Below, in pieces: positions 20,936 to 33,611 of a stretch of 64,000 nucleotides of DNA. The DNA is from Atherinomorus stipes. Taxonomy: Eukaryota; Chordata; Actinopteri; Atheriniformes; Atherinidae. The notes beneath the pieces are model-generated. The model saw only the letters and a list, made by a program, of their open reading frames with translations. It was not told where the DNA came from and searched no databases. Within the stretch, counting starts at the first letter, position 1, and each line of letters begins with the position of its first letter. Made by a program: the position numbers and the translations under genes. The stretch covers positions 310,001-374,000 of the forward strand of contig JALJCO010003968.1 of NCBI GenBank assembly GCA_023101725.1, in the 5' to 3' direction.

Positions 20936-22341
20936 AAGCAAACATGGTAGCCACACTTCTATCACAGGTGAATATTGACTCTTGTAAGTAGGTAAACTGA
21001 TGTTGTTAGCTGAAGTCGTAACAAGCTCATCGTAGTAGGAGTGGCTTACGCTTTAATAGTCAATGAAGAATGTAAGATTGTACCATGTACCAAGAATGTA
21101 CCATCCAGCCTCCTGAGTCTAACCTAAAAGCATAGCCTATATAGGATATCCTGGCCTACAGCAGTCAATATGGTAATCTACCGATGACTCATTCTAAAGG
21201 AGATTATCGTAAATCCTCAACGGAGGCAGGAGGAAACGCCTCATAATACCTATCCATCACCATTGCTTATTGCATGCTCAGACCTGGAGGTTTGCACCCT
21301 TCATTTTCTCCAAAGCCCGACTCCAAAATATAATGATCCATCTCACTGTGTAAGTGTATAAGAAAGAAATCAGTTTAAGATGTAAACACACACCGAGAGA
21401 AACACTGGGAAATGTAGAATGCTGCCATGTATAATCCTGACACTAAAACAAAGAAGCTGCATGTGTTTTTCAGCACCCATAACAGCTGCTGGTGACATAA
21501 CAGCCCATGACAGGCTTCACTGTGTCATTATTTTTGTCAATCAGTGAACTCTGACTTTTTTAACCAATTAAATCAGATCAGATCTGCCCTGCAGGCTACA
21601 CACACACAGATGGGAATAGCACAGTGCTGCGGGGTAGACTTAAGCTGTTGCAGTTATACAGTGCTGTGCAGTGGTGTTCTCAAACATTGGCTGCACCATC
21701 TGGTGCAGGGGTCATTTCTTTGATAAAGACCAAAAGTGTGAGTTGTGGGTTTTTGAGGGTTTTTTTGCTACTTTTGATGTTCTTTGTTTGTTTGTTTTAG
21801 AAGATGCTAAAAAAGATGCATCCTGGCAAGTTTGCTGGCTCTGAGATGTTGCTGCTCACACTTAGATTCAGAAAGCTGTTGGTGCTGGTTAACATGGAAA
21901 TGCTCTAAATTCAGGATGATTACCAAGGTGTGTTGTTGCAGCTTTGTGTGTTTCAACTTGACAAGCGATGGTCTTACAGGAAGCCTTAGCTTTTTCTGAT
22001 CAATGCTAAATTCATCAAAGCTTCCCCATCAGCCATAACTTTATTAAGTGCACTAAGGTGCTATTCATAAACACGCTCTTACTATGGCACCTAGAGGCCA
22101 TTCATTTTCATCGTGATTGATTCGACTTTTTCCTTTTTTGGTTTTGCCCTGCAGCTTCACCACCTTTTAAGATTACACTTAACTCCATTTTTCACATTTC
22201 AGCACATCAATGCTTTCTAATTAGATTTCCTCAGGAGAGCAGGAGTCATGAGTGATCAGACAGCTGCCAAGAAAAAGTAAGTTTGGGAACCCTTGCATGA
22301 TCCAATAGATGCATGCATAGCTGGTAATCAGAACACCTTAA
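19769..22341. other. Intergenic with one GT microsatellite
   Basis: Holds a (GT)n run at 20902-20932. The stretch 20490-20660 is free of repeats and of mixed composition with TAAT/ATTA words, so it could be regulatory, but nothing proves it. Confidence 0.45.
20902..20932. repeat. (GT)n microsatellite
   Basis: An uninterrupted GT dinucleotide run of about 31 bases. Confidence 0.95.
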
Positions 22342-22816
22342 AGGGACTAGAGGCAGGAATTAAAAAAAAACCCAAACATGCATGTCCATTTTATTTATTT
22401 ATTTTTGATACTAATGGGTGATGAAGTGCTAAATACCAAAAATAACGTTTCAACCCACGTTTCTCTCCGTTGCCTTGAACAGGCTGTGTGCTGTAAAATG
22501 CGCTGCAATTCGGTGTCCGAATTTCCCGCGCTGCCCTGCAGACGTGACTCAAATGACGCTACATCCGGAGTTTTGATACAGGAAGAAGACGGTTGCAGTA
22601 AATTCAAACACTGTAGTTATGGATTCTTCTGCCGTCAGCAAACGATCCAGATCAACTGAAAGACACTAAAAAGTGTAACTACGAAGAAAAAGGTGAGTAA
22701 ACAACATTATAGCTTCAGTTTGTGCACGCTCCCGTGATGGCTTGGCTCATGGCTGCAGTTACAGTACCTGAAGCGGCAGTCGCGAGTTTCGTTTCTTAAT
22801 CTTGCCTCAAGTCCCT
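22342..22816. mobile_element. TTAA-flanked MITE, family 1
   Basis: TTAA at 22338-22341 and 22817-22820 flanks a 475-bp element. Inverted ends: AGGGACTAGAGGCAGGAATT at left against AGGGACTTGAGGCAAGATTA read from the right. The interior is CpG-richer than its surroundings. No transposase. The TTAA duplication points to piggyBac-type integration, although the AGG start is unlike classic piggyBac CCC ends. Confidence 0.8.
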
Positions 22817-25800
22817 TTAAGAGATGGTCACTTGATTGCAAGATATTTTGTTTTTAAAGTCTGTATGTTTGCAGGGGAAAAATGCATGAAATGAAACCAC
22901 AGCAGAGTTTTTGGTGTTTTCAAGGGCTCACATGTACCGTCTTTGCTTTTGCTTCTTTTAAAGAATAAAATTATTGAACATTATTCAGTGTTCTGTTGAA
23001 ATGTTAACCATCTGGCAGTCACTGGGATTTCCTGCTGTCACTCATACAGAATACATTAGCACATTTGATTTCCTCATCGTGACACAGGGGAGTAACAGGC
23101 AGATGATGATGAATATTACGACGACTTCAAAATGTTGGGCCTTTTATTTTCTTCCTCTATTTTTCAGACTGATTAGTCACTGTTACATAAACCAATGCTT
23201 AGCTGTCATTTTTGAGGTTTCTCACTCTGATGCATTTGGCAGAGAAAGGATGTCATGCAGGGTTTTAAATATGGATATGAAGCATTTATGCTCAAATATT
23301 GTATCATTTTATGTGCAAAAATATTTTTGGGAGGGAAAAGTGAGATCATACCAAACTTGAGTTCTTCCTTGAAAGTGCCCTGAGTGCTCTGAAAGCATTT
23401 TAACTAATTCATGAAGCCCTTTTATCCTCTGGGATGTGAGGCAATGTGCAGCCACAAGATGGCGCCTGTTGCTCACAGCTGAGGCTTTGACCTCTGCACG
23501 TGAGAAAGGAAGGCTAGTGAAGTGATGAAAGAGAGACAGTGATGAAAAGGAAATTGAAGAATTTATATTTCACTATTACAGACTTTGTAGATTAGAGACA
23601 ATGCGGCATGGCTGTTGATTTTACTTGTAAGTGCTGTTAATGATGCTGCTTCTAATTCTTAACTAAGCTGCCATTTTTCTTTCTGAATCTAAAGGTTTTT
23701 TTTTCTTTTCTTGTTGCTGATATTTTAATCTGTTTGTCTTGTGGTTGCAAACTGGGAATTACTGGAATGATCATGAGATAAATTGAATTTTTGATGTCTT
23801 TTCTCAACATAATGATAACGTTTGCTTCAGTGAATTGTTGCTGCTCCCTCCTGTCTAATTAGTGAACACTTCTTTTCAACTGATTATTTTCATATTTCTC
23901 GCTGGCATGCTGAAAACAACACATCACTCCTATTTTTGTAGAGCGGTACTTAGGCAGAGAGTAGAAGTCCATCATCATCTCCTCATTTCCTGCAGCTATT
24001 TAAGACTGTGCCTCTCCAAAACAGGCGCCCGATGACCGCAGTCAGAGCTATCTGGGGACCTGCTTTCATACTAATTCAAGGATATTAGGATGTCGCCGAA
24101 TGTTTTGTTTTGACATTTCTATATCTCTGTTGACGGTTGTGTGTGCAGAGCGTGCGCTCTCTGACTTAATGCCATTTTAGAAGTCATCTCAGATGCTTTT
24201 GGGCTTCCATAACTATATATTGTACATCTTGAGTGCTTTATAATTTCTATGCTGCACATTGTTATTTTGGAAATGTGCTCAAAACCCAAAGTAAGATTTA
24301 ACTGACAGACAGGTCTCTCACACACTGCTGCTCTGTGAGCCCAGTCCTGTGACATCCCACCCAAAGGTTATATTCTATCCGAAATGTTGGGTGTGCAGTA
24401 AAATACATGCTCCACACTGTCTGGCTCTACTAATGAAGGGGTGTATGACTGGTAGTCCTGTGTTAGTACCATGTATCATGCACCACTCTATCACTGGATG
24501 CAAGGCCAGATCATATCTCATCCTATATCTGCCAGCTGTGCAGAGTCTGCAGGAAGAGCTAAGCCCGTTAGACATAGTGGAGACATTTCTCCAGGACGCG
24601 AAGCCACTACTTTTTTCAAATGTGATTTTGATTGATCTCTGGAGACATTTTTTATGCTCTCTTTGTTGTTAATTTTATAAACAGCACATAATGTGCCTCT
24701 CTTGTGTTATTGTAAGTCAGGCACAGTTGTACTTGGCCAAACTTGTCAGACTGTGAGCTTTCAGCACCCACAGTGTTAATGTATAATGTCAACGCAGTAG
24801 GGAGCCTTGTTAAAAAGCAATTAAGCCAAAATGATTTAAACATTGTGTGGTTTGGCCATCGGCGAGCCTCGAGGTACATGCTGTGTTGTTGTCGTCTTAA
24901 AATGAGAATTTCACTGTCTGCTCACACAGAAAACCGCTATTTGTGTGAGTGTAGCTCTAACCACACTTTCCCACACCCGCCAAACTATACCAAACCACAG
25001 ACTTCAGAAATGTGCACCACACACACACAGACTTGCACACAGACACACACACAGTATTCACATGAAGAGTAATTGAGGGGTTTGACTAGTTTTTGGTGCA
25101 TTAAAACAGTAGCTGTTTTAAATGACAGGGGCTGAGACATACTTGCATTGATGTCTAAGAGGCTGGTAAAGATGGCTGATTACTCAAAGAGGACGTGGCA
25201 TTCAGTAACTCTTATTAAATTCCTCTTTATTTGGTGGAGTTTGACTGAATCAGACTGTTTAAGCTGTTCCTGACTTTAATACATTCTTAATCCACGGCTT
25301 TCTTGCTCAGTATGTTCGTTTCTTGAGTGATTTCAGGCACAAGCCTTTCAGCAAACAGGGTTATACTTGGTCTCATTTCTGATGATCAAAACATTAGTGT
25401 TGTCAGTTGAGTCTTCATCAGGCAATTCAGGGGCATTAAGTTGTTCACCCTGTTTCCAAAGCAACAGCTCATCCTGTATTCCATGTAATAATTTGCTATT
25501 ATGTGTGCACGTCTCCCAGTAAGTCTAGCAGAGTTACGTAAGCAGCTTCAATTTTAGTTCCAGTGGCCGTTGTCTTAGACAAAGATTAGTGCTAGGCCAT
25601 AGTCAGACACATTTTAGCTGTTGGCAGATTGTTAGCTTACACTCTGTGTGCAAATGTGCTCATCACAGCCAGACTGCTTGGATGTGGTTTGGAACATCTG
25701 TGTGGTCCGCACTCCAGAAGAAGACAGACAGGGTAGAGACAGAAAGGGTGAGGAACAGGGGAGGGGTGGGGTGATGGGACCCCAGTACTGTTCAGAAAGA

Positions 25801-26963
25801 CGCCCTCAGTTTTTCCATCACTGCTGTCGCCACCACCATCATGGTGGTGTGGCCTCGGAGCAAAGCCAGGGGACAGTGTGAGGCAGATGTAAAGTGTGTG
25901 TGTGTGTCTGTGTGTGTGCGTGGGAGTGGAAGGGAGAGAAAAGATGGAGAGGAGAAAGTAAGACTGGGACAAAGCAACTGTGTGGGGAGCTGTCAGTCTA
26001 GCAGATGACTTATGAAGCTGAAGGCTAGGTCTGGCAATCATGGAGCTGCTGGCAGAGGAGGGAAGAGGGGCGCTGAAAAGAGTCTTAGTCCAAACCTGTG
26101 GTCAACTCCCCCACCACCAGCAGCAGCAGCACCACAGCACAACTTCTTGCCTGTATGCCTGCGGTGTTTATTTACGAGCGCGTTTAACCACGGCGCGGTC
26201 CCTGTGGTGGACTGACACAAGATGACAGCAGCCTAAATGTCTTGCCCTTTAAATCCAGCCTAATGGTCGCTTAGTGCTGTGGAGACAGGCACTGGGATAG
26301 GCGCCTGGGGTCTTTTCATAGGGGCCCTCTGAGTAACACATCAGCTAACACATCTATGGGCCACCATCCAGATCCTTATTACTACCTGCTTCTGTGGCTG
26401 TGGCGCCACTGATTTAGCCATGGGACAATGCGAGCATGGGAATAGACACTATCTGCCAATTACAACTGTTCAGTTTTGGTTGTTAATGTGCTCAGCCCCC
26501 CAGTTACAGAGAAACAATTTACTTTCACTTGCAATTTGTCAATTGGCAGTATTTTATAATGTATAGGGTTACCTGTAGCATCCTTCTTCAGTGTGCAGGG
26601 TTGAACACTGACCTAGGATAGGGTCACATGGACACTTTTGTCACAATTAATACATTCTCAAATCAAGAAAAGGGGTTAGATCCATATTTTTTGTGTCACG
26701 CGACTGCGCCAAAGGTCCGGAACAGTTGTCAGAACGGAGCGGTTGGAAAAGGCCGGCTGCATGATTGCAATGTCCGAACTGCTTGACGCAAGGGGGGGGG
26801 GGACGTACAGAATGTGCGCCACATTATGTCTAACTACTGCGTCTGCTGATAATGCGTCCACAGCACTGTGAACACTTTTGAACGAGTGATGAGAAGTTGT
26901 TTCTAGCCATGGCTTCTGATAACATGGGTTCGCATTAGTCTGACTCGGAGACTGAATGTTTAA
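22817..26963. other. Intergenic, no gene seen
   Basis: Mixed single-copy-looking DNA. A GT-rich microsatellite lies at 25893-25922, a GC-richer stretch at about 25700-26330 with a CAGCAG/CCACCA tract near 26110, and a G10-type run at about 26790. Short open frames here have low-complexity His/Thr or Cys/Val translations and are not genes. Confidence 0.5.
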
Positions 26964-27585
26964 AGCTAGGGTTGGCAATGTTGGAAAAACAGTTTGAGCA
27001 AGCGACAGTTTAAAAAAAACACACCACCCGAAACCACACATTCAGAGCACAGGGACGTGTTCGCCGATGTTTTACGAGTAGGTTAACAATAACAGCTGAG
27101 TGGATCGCTCGTTAGCTTGATAGTAAACAGCTTTTTAAAAAAGCTTTAATCCACTCACGCCCAACTCCTTCTGCAGTGTAAAAAGCCCACACTGCACACG
27201 TCAACGCCTCCAAGACTTAATCCTTATCTGTTGTTTTGTTTTGTTTTTTTGGCGCAGCAGCAGTTAGCAGTCCATTAGCAACATTTGTTTACAGTGAGCG
27301 GCACAGAGGAGGGGTCACGTGGGGGACGGGGAGATTGGAGGGACAGAGACGAGACATAAAGGCATAGATTTGTTCTTTCTATAAGTTGTGAATGACCAAT
27401 TCCTGCCTTTCGGTGCGAATGGCAGCGGTTGGTCAGAGTTTTTACAGAACTGCAGCTCTCACAGAGGTCTGACTTTTGTCCTTCCTTTTTATGAATACAT
27501 GACGTAATGACTACTGTCAGGATGGAGGGACCATTTCACCCAGTATAACAAAAAGTGTTTCTGAGTAGGATTACCAACTCTGGCT
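26964..27585. mobile_element. TTAA-flanked MITE, family 2
   Basis: TTAA at 26960-26963 and 27586-27589 flanks 622 bp. Inverted ends: AGCTAGGGTTGGCAAT at left against AGCCAGAGTTGGTAAT read from the right. No protein. This end sequence is familiar from dispersed teleost repeats. Confidence 0.75.
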
Positions 27586-28791
27586 TTAATAGAGATCTGG
27601 TCTGACTCATAAGGGACAGACTTGTGAGTAGGTAGTGACCATTAGCGCCACCAGCTGGACTGGGGTTTTGCAATCGCTTTCTATTTGCGTCACAGTGTGA
27701 TGACAGTTTCGTGCTCAAAACGTTTACGAAAACAACCATGAGACCGCACAGAGTTGTCAGACCCCTGCTGCGAAAATCCAGATCGTTCAAGTCTGGTTTG
27801 TTTGAGGAAACCCACGAGATCATGCCCCTAAGTAGGAGTCTTTCAGTACCTGTTCAGTACCACTGGTAAGCTCACGGTAGGAAAGTATTTCTATTGTATC
27901 CAAGATTAATAGGGAGGAGCTTGTCATACAGTAGGGTGAATTTTGTTTTCCCACCATGGTTCTGTTAGTACTTCCCACAGCTTTGCAGAAGTGTCTACAG
28001 TACCTGTTCTGTTGCCACTTAGAGGCAAATACGCTAAACCTTTGAGTCTGAGTGAAACGTCTGTGCCCTATTCTTCCACCACTCCTCCAACCTTTAACTG
28101 GAGACACATTTGAGGCCAAGTGCTTCTGTTTAATTGTTCAAGTGACAAAGTGTTGAGAAAACAGCAGTTTAATGGCATAATTTGGATGTCTGCGGTTTGC
28201 AAAAGTTGAATTCTTTACACGAAACCTACATTTGAGTTTTTCTTTGTTGCTGTCAGTCATTTAATTTCTGCCCAAACCTGAGCACAAAGAGTTAATCCCT
28301 TGATTTTTTTTTTCTTTTTGCCTGAAGTAACACTGTGGTAAGTTAATAGCAGATGTGAGTGTTATTGGGCAAATTATATGCAATATGAGAGCAAACATAC
28401 ACTTCACATAAAACGACCTGCGTAAACACATCATTCATACCTGCATACCGATCTGTGTGGGCTTACCAGTCAATTGCAATTAGACGCTTTCTGGGAGGAA
28501 AAAAAGATTATCATCCAAAACCTGGGGCCTTGCTCAATTCATGTGAAAAAAATAAATGTTTATTGTGACTCAGCTTCTGCCTGTCAATAATCCACAAGAG
28601 ATCTAAGTTAAAGTTGTTCAGATCACACCTATGGGATCTTTGAGAGGAAACAGGCAGAGGGGAAAAAAGTTGACCACAAATCCCACGGGAATCTCTTTCT
28701 GCATAAGTGTCTTCCCCTGAATCACCTGTTGCCCTTGTTCGCTGTTTGTACATCAACCTCAACTTGTTGCCCAACACATACACACACCTAC

Positions 28792-28826
<35 letters not shown>

Positions 28827-31537
28827 GGCTTTGAGCTTCAATCTGCATGCTTCGGTCCTGTACAAACAAAGATCAGACCATACTCATTGGGCCGTGTCTC
28901 TGGCACTCATCAGGCTGTTTGTACTGCAATTTCCTCCCTGGTCTTATCCATGTTTTGTCCACTGTCATTCCAGCGGGATTATGGGATGCTTTCATCATGC
29001 AGGAACATCAACTGAGGCTGTGAGGGAAATGCAAAGGAGGCCTGCTGTTTTGCTCCTCTCATCAAACATGGTGTTATCATCACATGAAGGCCACAGTCTG
29101 GAGTTATCCTTGGAGCTAATTATTATTTTGTAGCTGCTCTCCTGTCCATCTACTCAAATACAGCATCTAAAGCTAACCTGTAGTCATTCCACTAATTCCA
29201 ACCACTGGAAAACATTGTAAAAACTTTGTTGTAGGTTACTAATAGAGCCATATGTATTGATTTCAAAAATTATATTCTAGTGAGAGAACAAGTGTTGAGA
29301 ATGACAAACATTTTGTTTTTCCACTAATTAAATGAGTAGGCTGTTTATGTATGTTATTAATTTGTGGATGGAAGTCTAAAAGAACTGACATACTAAATAT
29401 ATTATCATTGTTTATCATTGTTTATCAAACAATACCCCCTCCCCTTTTTAAAAAAAAAAAAAAAATCAAATCTACCAGTAATCATTATTTTAGCTTTAGT
29501 TATCACTTCTTGAATGGGCAATTAAGAAAAAAACAATCACAATTTCCATTGAATTAGTTATCCAGCTTGATGTGATGTAGTTTAAAATATATTAACTTAT
29601 CTAAAATCACTTAACAGCTTGTTTTATTTAGATCACATTTTACGGATTTGCTTTAAATTTTCACCAGCTCTGACACGATGGAAGAGATTTTCATCCTGAA
29701 GAACACCTGCAATAGCTTCACCAAAGTCTGGATATTTTATTTTTAAAAATAAAAGAAGTGTGCAGTTTTTTGTTTTTTTTTGTTTTGTTTTTTTGCTTTC
29801 TTTATTTCTTGTGTTATTAAATTTGGAATATAAATAAATGAAGTTATACTTGTGTGCTTTTATGTGCAATGCTCCCCTTTAACTAAACCAGTGATGTCAA
29901 TATACTCATCTGCAAGCTCTTAGAGCAAGTCATCAGAGTAGATTAGGCTCTGTCTAGACACAATCTGTGGTTAGTTTTGTGTTTTCTCTTCATATTAGTT
30001 AAGTCTTTGGTGAGGTTAAGATTATCTTAAAGTCATTGCTTCGAGGCTTCGGCCACTCGTGGCTCTAATCTGTGGGGGGACAGTTTAGTTGATTTAGTCT
30101 TTGATGAAGTGCCCTTCGTCTCCAATACTGATGAGCTGTTAGTCGTCACCACTGCCCAGCCTTGCTGATGTGGTTTAGGCCTGCCGCCTCCCTTCTGTCC
30201 AAGAGCCTCATTCATCCCAAGACAAACAGACAGAGTCATTACAATTAAGCAGTGCTATTAAAGGGACAGGTCTCTGGCAGATTAAGAGAGGAGAAATGAA
30301 GTGGCTCTTTGTGTTATTGCAAGCAGTCGACTCATTAAAGCCTAAAAGTTTTGTTTGTTGTTCATAGGTCTTAATTGACTTATTAGCTCACATGTGGAGA
30401 TTTATGCACAAAGTCACGCCCCTGGAAAAGCAGTGTATGACAACATGACTTTGAGACTGTTTTACAAGTTAAAATGGTCTCACTTTTGCTGCTTGGGATC
30501 TCTGGAGTAAATGACTACAGACCAGAGGAGACACTGAAGGCTCAGACTCGGCCCTTAAGGGGCCTTGAGACTTGAAGGATTAAGATTATGGGGGAGGTTC
30601 TTTTAAATGACGGATGGTGCAAAGTGTGAGAGGGAGCGAGGCAAGGCAGGGCAGGAGTCTGTGTGGCGGACCAGTAGTAGCTTTACTCTTCAATCAGTGC
30701 AATGAAAATTGCCACTCGTGTCAAAGTAGATGTGTTTACTGAGAGGAAGACAAGAGGGAAAAAGAAACAGAGAAAGACATCTTGAGAGGGAGAGCTACGC
30801 AACCTGTACAGAACCTGTCCAGGTTCCCACTGAGCAAGGCTGCTACATTTAGCTTATCAGGGCAGAAGAACCTGTGTAAGTCTGCAGGCAGAAATAGTGA
30901 AACCAGTGAAAGAGATGGGATCATTTTATCCTGGGTTTTTGTTTATTGACACAAACCAAAAAGAAAAGCATCAATTCTGTCCAAAATTATTCTTCTCTAA
31001 GCTCAAAGGAAAGTAAATTACTAGACAAAATATGCATTTACCTGGATATATTTTATTACTGAGCAAATTGATACAAAGGGAAACTACTAATTATCTATAA
31101 TTCTGGTTTTGTGGATTTGTTTTTGAACAGATGCTAAAAATCTATATCAATTTAAAAAAAAAAAAAAAAAAAAAGCTTGTTGAGTTTGAGAGTTGCATTC
31201 CTTTAACCTACTATAGTCACAGTCACAGTCACATATAATAGTTCATCATTGGTCCCGTGCAGCCATGACTCCAGCGTGTGCTCAATCAAGTTATTGATAA
31301 TCCATTTTGGTATAAAAATTCTGAATAACCTATATTTTGTATCTCTTTATTTGTTTTTTCATTCATTTTTCTATTTACTTACTTTTTGAGGGGATGTTTC
31401 AGTGTAATAATCTTTTTCGGAGGTGTTTGTGTTTTTATTTTGCTTTAGTTTGGCTACATCTTTATTTTTCTTCTCTGTAACTTTTATGGCAATTTGTTTT
31501 GTTTTTTTTTCTTATAGCTTTATTTTTCATTGTTCCA
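27586..31537. other. Intergenic, no gene seen
   Basis: AT-rich. It contains a CA microsatellite (28791-28824) and poly(A) runs near 29450 and 31150. The stretch 27590-28110 is richer in CpG and may be older repeat sequence, but I could not define ends. Confidence 0.45.
28791..28824. repeat. (CA)n microsatellite
   Basis: A CA dinucleotide run with one interruption near the left edge. Confidence 0.9.
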
Positions 31538-31646
31538 TACAGGGAGTGCAGAATTATTAAGCAAATTAGTATTTTGACCACATCATCCACTTTATGCATG
31601 TTGTCTTACTCCAAGCTGTATAGGCCAAAAGTCTACAACCAATTAA

Positions 31647-32149
31647 AGGTAGAGTCCGAAGTCCCTCCAGCGTTTCTGTTTGCAAACAACAGTATTCAAA
31701 CTCAGCGCTCCTCCCTCTCAGGCTAATGGCTGCCTCGTTCTAGCTAGCCTATTCAACTTCAAGCTTCTCCTTCAGAGCTCAGAAGCAGGTACAAGCCAAA
31801 CTATTAATAACCCTGGTTTTCCAAACTGCATTATCTGAAGCTCTTACCTTTTCTTTTTTTTTCCTTCGAGAGTTTGCGTGACTGGCGTCTGCTCCAATCG
31901 TGAGCTTATTCCCACAGCGTCATGCTCTTAGCTCTGTCATTGGCTGACGATATAAACAGAAATCTCCACCCAGAAACGTCCCGACAAGACCAGAACAATA
32001 CAAAAGAGCAAATTACAGGCAGGGGGAGAGAGAACTGCGTTCAAACGCACCACGGCACGGTAGTAGAGGCCCAAAAGCGGGGTTTGAGATGGATTTCACT
32101 TGTTCAAGTCTAACGTTTATTTTTTATGGGGGAACTTCGGACTATACCT
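31647..32149. mobile_element. TTAA-flanked MITE, family 3, nested in the Tc1-like element
   Basis: TTAA at 31643-31646 and 32150-32153 flanks 503 bp. Inverted ends: AGGTAGAGTCCGAAGTCCC at left against AGGTATAGTCCGAAGTTCC read from the right. The host element's other terminal repeat shows the empty site with a single TTAA (near 33500), so the 4-bp duplication is directly demonstrated. No protein was recognised inside. Confidence 0.92.
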
Positions 32150-32272
32150 TTAAGCATATCAGGTAATGTGAATCTTTGTAATGACAAGGGGTGTGGTCTA
32201 ATGACATCAGCACCCTATATCAGCTGTATTAGGCAAACATAATTATTAGGCAACTTCCTTTCCTTTGGCAAA

Positions 32273-33362
32273 ATGGGTCAGAAGAGGGACTTGACAGGCT
32301 CCAAAAAGTAAAAAATAGTGAGATATCTTGCAGAGGGATGCAGCACTCTTAAAATTGCCAAGATTCTGGAGCGTGATCATTGAACAATCAAGCGTTTCAT
32401 TCAAAATAGTCAACAGGGTCACAAGAAACGTGTGGAAAACCCAAGGCACAAAATAACTGCCCATGAATTGAGAAAAGTCAAGCATCCAGCTGCCAAGATG
32501 CCACTTGTCAGTTTTGCCATATTTCAGAGCTGCAACATCACTGGAGTGCCCAAAAGCACAAGGTGTGCAATACTCAGAGACATGGCCAAGGTAAGAAAGG
32601 CTGAAAAACAACCACCACTGAACAAGACACACAAGCAGAAACATCAAGACTGGGCCAAGAAATATCTCAAGAATAATTTTTCTAAGGTTTTATGGACTGA
32701 TGAAATGAGAGTGAGTCTTAAAGGGCCATATGGATGGGCCCGTGGCTGGATCAGTAAAGGGCAGAGAGCTACAGTCCAACTCAGATGCCAGCAAGGTGGA
32801 GGTGGGGTACTGGTATGGGCTGGTATCATCAAAGATGAGCTTGTGGGGCCTTTTTGGGTTGAGGATGGAGTCAAGCTCAACTCCCAGTCCTACTGCCAGT
32901 TTCTGGAAGACACCTTCTTCAAGCAGTGGTACAGGAAGAAGTCCACATCCTTCAAGAAAAACATGATTTTCATGCAGGACAATGCTCCATCACATGCATC
33001 CAAGTACTCCACAGCGTGGCTGGCAAGAAAGGGTCTAAAAGAAGAAAAACTAATGACATGGCCTCCTTGTTCACCTGATCTGAACCCCATTGAGAACATG
33101 TGGTCCCTCATCAAATGTGAGATTTACAAGGAGGGGAAAACAGTACACCTCTCTGAACAGTGTCTGGGAGGCTGTGGTTGCTGCTGCATGCAATGTTGAT
33201 GGTGAACAGACCAAAACACTGACAGGATCCATGGATGGCAGGCTTTTGAGTGTCCTTGCAAAGAAAGGTGGCCTTTATTGGTCACTGATTTGTTTTTGTT
33301 TTGTTTTTGAATGTCAGAAATGTATATTTGTGAATGTTGAGCTATTATATTGGTTTCCCTGA
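32273..33362 (+). pseudogene. Tc1-like transposase pseudogene (DD37E spacing)
   Basis: The frame begins at ATG 32273 (MGQKRDLTG) with the N-terminal helix-turn-helix region, but has in-frame stops at 32309-32311 (TAA) and 32381-32383 (TGA, a likely CpG-decay change). It is then open from 32384 to about 33140. The catalytic core is visible: first Asp in LWTDEMR, second Asp in MQDNAPSH, Glu in DLNPIENMW, with 37 residues between the second Asp and the Glu. A one-base gain in the A run at about 33137-33140 shifts the end: YTSLNSVWEAVVAAA and the rest continue in the next frame to about 33362. This transposase would cut and paste the surrounding element at TA sites, but it is inactive here. DD37E is the spacing of the TRT group rather than the DD34E of common fish Tc1. 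Confidence 0.92.
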
Positions 33363-33611
33363 TGAAAATAAATAACTGAAATGAGTATGTATTTGTTTTT
33401 TGTTAAGTTGCCTAATAATTCTGTTTGCCTAATACACCTGATATAGGGTGTTGATGTCATTAGACCACACCCCTTGTCATTACAGAGATGCAGCTGATAT
33501 GCTTAATTGGTCGTAGGCTTTCGGCCTATACATCTTGGAGTAAGACAACATGCACAAAGAGGACGATGTGGTCAAAATACTAATTTGTCTAATAATTCTG
33601 CACTCCCTGTA

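Larger units (their letters stand above)
31540..33609 (+). mobile_element. Tc1/mariner element with DD37E transposase remnant and nested insertion
   Basis: Bounded by TA at 31538-31539 and 33610-33611. The ends are inverted: CAGGGAGTGCAGAATTATTA at left, with its reverse complement closing the right end. The repeats extend about 210 bases inward once the nested element at 31647-32149 is removed, including AATTAAGCATATCAG on the left and CTGATATGCTTAATT on the right. Without the nested copy and its duplicated TTAA the element is about 1563 bp, a normal Tc1-like size. It encodes one transposase, now broken (see 32273-33362). The copy cannot move by itself, although its ends are still well preserved. 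Confidence 0.93.

Noticed and set aside
32273..33362. Functional Tc1 transposase gene
   Set aside because: Two in-frame stops in the DNA-binding region and a one-base shift near the end; annotated as a pseudogene.
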